From Clostridiales bacterium (lineage in GTDB: Bacteria > Bacillota > Clostridia > Christensenellales > CAG-138), in the NCBI GenBank assembly GCA_012511925.1, contig JAAZFD010000338.1, positions 1-9,391 on the forward strand: a stretch of DNA of 9,391 nucleotides, given 5' to 3'. Shown here one piece after another: positions 7,506-9,391 of this stretch (position 1 is the stretch's first letter; every line of letters starts with the position of its first letter). Below the pieces are notes generated by a model. That model saw only the letters and a program-made list of their open reading frames with translations, made no database searches and had not been told where the DNA came from. The position numbers and the translations under genes are program-made.

Positions 7506-7823
7506 GTCACCCAGCATTTTTTCAAAGATACGCCCACATTTTTTGCACTGAGCTATTTTGGGCTGTATCTTGATTACATCTATCCAAAAGGCGGTACTGG
7601 CATTTTGGCTGAGGCCATGACCAATTTTATCATGCGTTCAAGTGGTGAAATACTTACTGATACTTCAGTGAGCCGCGTGGATACAAATAATAAGCAGCTG
7701 TATTCAGCAGGAGGAGATTGTTACAACTATAAAAAACTTGTTTGGGCGGCGGATCAAAAAACGTTTTATGCGGCTGTTGCTGCGGATGCAATTCACAAGA
7801 AGATGAAAGGAACCGATACATGA
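7506..7823 (+). pseudogene. Carotenoid desaturase-like, middle segment, truncated both ends
   Basis: The frame ending at TGA 7821-7823 reads F-F-A-L-S-Y-F-G-L-Y-L-D-Y-I-Y-P-K-G-G-T-G, then helix A-E-A-M-T-N-F-I, S-G-E-I-L-T-D-T-S-V-S-R-V-D and Y-K-K-L-V-W-A-A-D. This is the substrate-side and second FAD-contact region of CrtI/CrtN-like desaturases (Y-P-x-G-G-T, G-G/S-G-E-I, then the strand before W-A-A-D). The C-terminal part of the family, with the second FAD motif, is absent; after A-D a short lysine-rich tail precedes the stop. It may be the continuation of the gene begun at 6929 or, as its wording suggests, part of a second desaturase paralogue joined by deletion. Its stop overlaps the glycosyltransferase start as ATGA. 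Confidence 0.6.
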
Positions 7824-8490
7824 CGTGCATTATTGTTGAGTCAGCTATAGTGTTGGTTGGTCTGGCATTCACTACAATATTATTTCATCGTTTTCCGACA
7901 TTGCCTGCTGCGGATAAGGACACAGTAGCGGACTATCCGTCCGTTTCTGTAATCATACCGGCGCGCAATGAAGAAGTGAACTTACCTCTGCTACTTTCGG
8001 ATTTACTTGCACAAACACTACCGGTACACGAGGGTTTACAACTGAAAAAACAAGCTTACCATTTGAACTTTATATCGGCAATCATGATATTTCGTTTAGA
8101 ATGTACGCCAACGGGCTGCGCAGTCTGCTACAAGGTTGGGTAAAAAATATGGCAGCCGGCGCAGATAGAACGCCCGCACCTTTATTCATTATGGTTTTTC
8201 TTTTGATAGCCTCACTAGCCTCCGTTCCTCTGCAGCTTGTAAAATTTGCAATCACAATGCACTGGCTGTGGTTGATTATCTACTTGGCTTTATATCTCGT
8301 TTGGGTCTGCGTTTTAGCAATTCTTGCAAGGCGCATTGGAAATTTTCAATCCGGTTCATTGATTGTCTATCCGCTATTAGTGCTTGTTTTTCTTGGCGTA
8401 TTTGCTGTCTCAACGTTTAAAAAACTTTTTAGACTTAAAGTAACTTGGAAGGGACAAACAATAATGACAGAGGAGAAAACATGCAAATAA
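7820..8490 (+). pseudogene. CrtQ-like family 2 glycosyltransferase, catalytic centre deleted, frameshifted
   Basis: ATG 7820 follows AAAGGAA (7806-7812) and overlaps the previous stop as ATGA. Residues 4-22 are a membrane anchor and S-V-S-V-I-I-P-A-R-N-E-E (41-52) is the first strand and nucleotide-sugar contact of GT2 enzymes. After about residue 71 (near 8030) the sense jumps to another frame: T-S-L-P-F-E-L-Y-I-G-N-H-D-I-S-F-R-M-Y, then L-L-Q-G-W-V-K-N, three or four membrane helices and the tail V-T-W-K-G-Q-T-I, ending at TAA 8488-8490. These are the two ends of a membrane GT2 of about 370 residues like staphylococcal CrtQ, which puts glucose on diaponeurosporenoate. About 150-180 residues with the metal-binding D-x-D and the catalytic Asp are gone, so it is inactive. 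Its end overlaps the acyltransferase start by 10 bases. Confidence 0.75.
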
Positions 8491-8987
8491 TCTTTCTACT
8501 GGATGAACAAACAATCATCTTATGCTTTATAGTATGGCCAGTTTTGCAAGTCGGTATAGCGTTGATTTGCATATACATGCCTGACCGTTATTTTTCCACA
8601 TACATCTTCTTTTTTCGCGCTCGCCGATTTGAACAAGGAGGACAACCATTTGACCGCATTTTCAAAGTTATCCGCTGGAAGCATTTATTACCAGATGGAG
8701 GCATGATCTGGAAAAAGCGAGGGTTTAGAAAGAAGAAACTGGATAGCTTTACAGATGATAATCTAAATCGTTTTTTAGTGGAATCTGCACGGGGTGAACT
8801 GACACATTGGTTGGCAATTCTTCCATTCTGGATTTTTGGTTTTTTTGCTCCTGTGCGCGTTATTTGTTATATGCTGTTGTATGCTTTATTCATCAATATG
8901 CCCTGCATAATAGCACAACGATACAATCGTCCACGGGTTCACAAATTGCTACATAGAGCAGAAGCTCGACGCAAGTTGTCGGAATGA
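8481..8987 (+). CDS. crtO: CrtO-like glycosyl-carotenoid acyltransferase
   Basis: An intact 168-residue membrane protein, about the size of Staphylococcus aureus CrtO (165), which adds a fatty acyl chain to glycosyl-4,4'-diaponeurosporenoate as the last step to staphyloxanthin. Likeness to CrtO is clear in order: M-P-D-R-Y-F (33-38), F-F-R-A-R-R-F-E (44-51), I-R-W-K-H (64-68), D-S-F-T-D-D-N-L (88-95), E-x-A-R-G-E-L-T-H-W (101-110) and A-Q-R-Y-N-R-P-R (145-152). Residues 10-32 and 111-145 are the membrane parts. I choose ATG 8481 because AGAGGAG stands 5-6 bases before it; an earlier in-frame start at 8445 lies inside the glycosyltransferase tail without a ribosome site. It is the only pigment gene here without visible damage, although its expected glycosylated substrate cannot be made by the broken genes upstream. 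The precise acceptor is inferred from the family. Confidence 0.85.
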   Translation: MQIIFLLDEQTIILCFIVWPVLQVGIALICIYMPDRYFSTYIFFFRARRFEQGGQPFDRIFKVIRWKHLLPDGGMIWKKRGFRKKKLDSFTDDNLNRFLVESARGELTHWLAILPFWIFGFFAPVRVICYMLLYALFINMPCIIAQRYNRPRVHKLLHRAEARRKLSE

Positions 8988-8988
8988 T

Positions 8989-9165
8989 TTATTGTAAAGC
9001 TGTGAAAAGCTTTGCCACTGTAGGCTCTTCCGAGTTCCTTGCGCCGGCTATTTCGTCCTGTACCATGTCAAATTCCTCCGACAGAGTAATCGCTTCATGA
9101 GAACCTTCCATTGTCAAGAAGTCAGCAGTAAAGCGTTTTTGGTGGAGGCGAGGTACTACAAGCCA
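8989..9165 (-). other. Open minus-strand frame, possible C-terminal protein remnant
   Basis: The minus strand is open from just after a TAA (9168-9166) to TAA (8991-8989), 58 codons, with an ATG at 9111-9109 that would give 40 residues. The reading is hydrophilic and helix-like, for example T-M-E-G-S-H-E-A-I-T-L-S-E-E-F and N-S-E-E-P-T-V-A-K-L-F, and looks more like the end of a real protein than chance sequence. I do not recognise the family. No ribosome site precedes the ATG (CTTCTTGACA), so it is more likely a leftover tail than a small gene. It converges on the acyltransferase and ends 2 bases from its stop. Confidence 0.3.
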
Positions 9166-9279
9166 TTATCAATTAAACGGTAAAATAGCGTTATGGCGCA
9201 TCGATGGAGATTTTTGACCTTGATTTTTATCTTTTTATAATAAGTTGCGCCGTTTCTGAAGCAGTTTACAAACGCCTTA

Positions 9280-9390
9280 TTACGCATTCGCTTGCTCTGC
9301 CATACGCTTGCCAACAGGATTATAAGTTGCAGTAAAAACCATATCAGACAGCCATTTTTTGAATGACGGATTGTCTGTGAACTGCTTAAA
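9280..9390 (-). pseudogene. C-terminal fragment, possibly type I restriction/helicase subunit, runs off window
   Basis: The minus strand from 9390 to TAA (9282-9280) encodes 36 residues including F-K-Q-F-T-D-N-P-S-F-K-K-W-L-S-D-M-V-F and T-A-T-Y-N. From memory this D-N-P-S-F-K-x-W-L-x-D-x-V-F pattern occurs near the C-terminus of HsdR-like or DEAD/DEAH helicase proteins of restriction and mobile elements; I cannot confirm it here. The last residues (G-K-R-M-A-E-Q-A-N-A) are less typical. Most of the gene lies outside the window, so whether it is intact cannot be judged. Between it and 9165 I see no gene, only A/T-rich sequence with stops in all frames. Confidence 0.35.
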
Positions 9391-9391
9391 C

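Noticed and set aside
7654..7872. 72-codon minus-strand open frame over the desaturase-glycosyltransferase junction
   Set aside because: Antisense to two recognisable coding pieces joined by ATGA; no promoter or ribosome site.
59..8490. Genetic code reassignment (for example UAG or UGA read as an amino acid)
   Set aside because: All three stop types interrupt genes, the intact genes end normally with TGA and TAA, and interruptions coincide with frameshifts and large deletions. Decay or sequence error is simpler.
8996..9013. Inverted repeat AAAGCT-N6-AGCTTT as a terminator for the operon
   Set aside because: The stem is only six pairs and no T tract follows on either strand.

Overview
The window looks like chromosomal DNA of a low-to-moderate GC Firmicute, most likely of the class Clostridia. 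The gene families support this: an MMPL permease paired with a secreted Leu-x-x-Gly heptad protein, a UvsE-type UV endonuclease, and a staphylococcal CrtO-like acyltransferase. TTG starts and strong GGAGG-type ribosome sites fit the same group. This is inference from families only; no search was possible.

Layout. (1) 2-3633, plus strand: an MMPL/RND-type permease (5' end outside the window) overlaps by ATGA a secreted coiled-coil partner. Each has exactly one in-frame stop codon (TGA at 1064, TAG at 2272). An intrinsic terminator follows at 3669-3705. (2) 3812-4291, minus strand: a small protein-phosphatase-like gene with an intact C-x5-R-S loop, its own extended -10 promoter and ribosome site, but two in-frame stops. 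(3) 4292-4619: a divergent regulatory region with a hairpin, inverted repeats, a near-consensus sigma-A promoter and a candidate TetR operator over the start site. (4) 4620-8987, plus strand: what reads as one long operon. An intact TetR regulator is coupled by ATGA to an intact UV-damage endonuclease fused to a DUF1722 domain. Then come a TspO/CrtK-like Trp-rich membrane protein (broken), carotenoid desaturase-like remnants around an Fe-S-type fragment (broken), a family 2 glycosyltransferase (broken, centre missing) and an intact CrtO-like acyltransferase. (5) 8988-9391: short minus-strand coding remnants.

How it fits together. Region 4 combines UV-lesion incision with the tail end of a glycosylated, acylated carotenoid pathway (staphyloxanthin type) and a TspO-like protein, the family first named CrtK in a Rhodobacter carotenoid cluster. 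It reads as a photoprotection or photo-oxidative stress operon under an autoregulating TetR repressor. In this copy the pigment half has collapsed: gene ends and junctions survive while gene interiors are lost. The regulator, the UV endonuclease and the last acyltransferase stay open.

The nonsense codons are of all three kinds (TAA, TAG, TGA) and occur beside frameshifts and large internal deletions. Ordinary gene decay therefore explains them better than a changed genetic code. Sequencing or assembly error remains possible for the single-base events.
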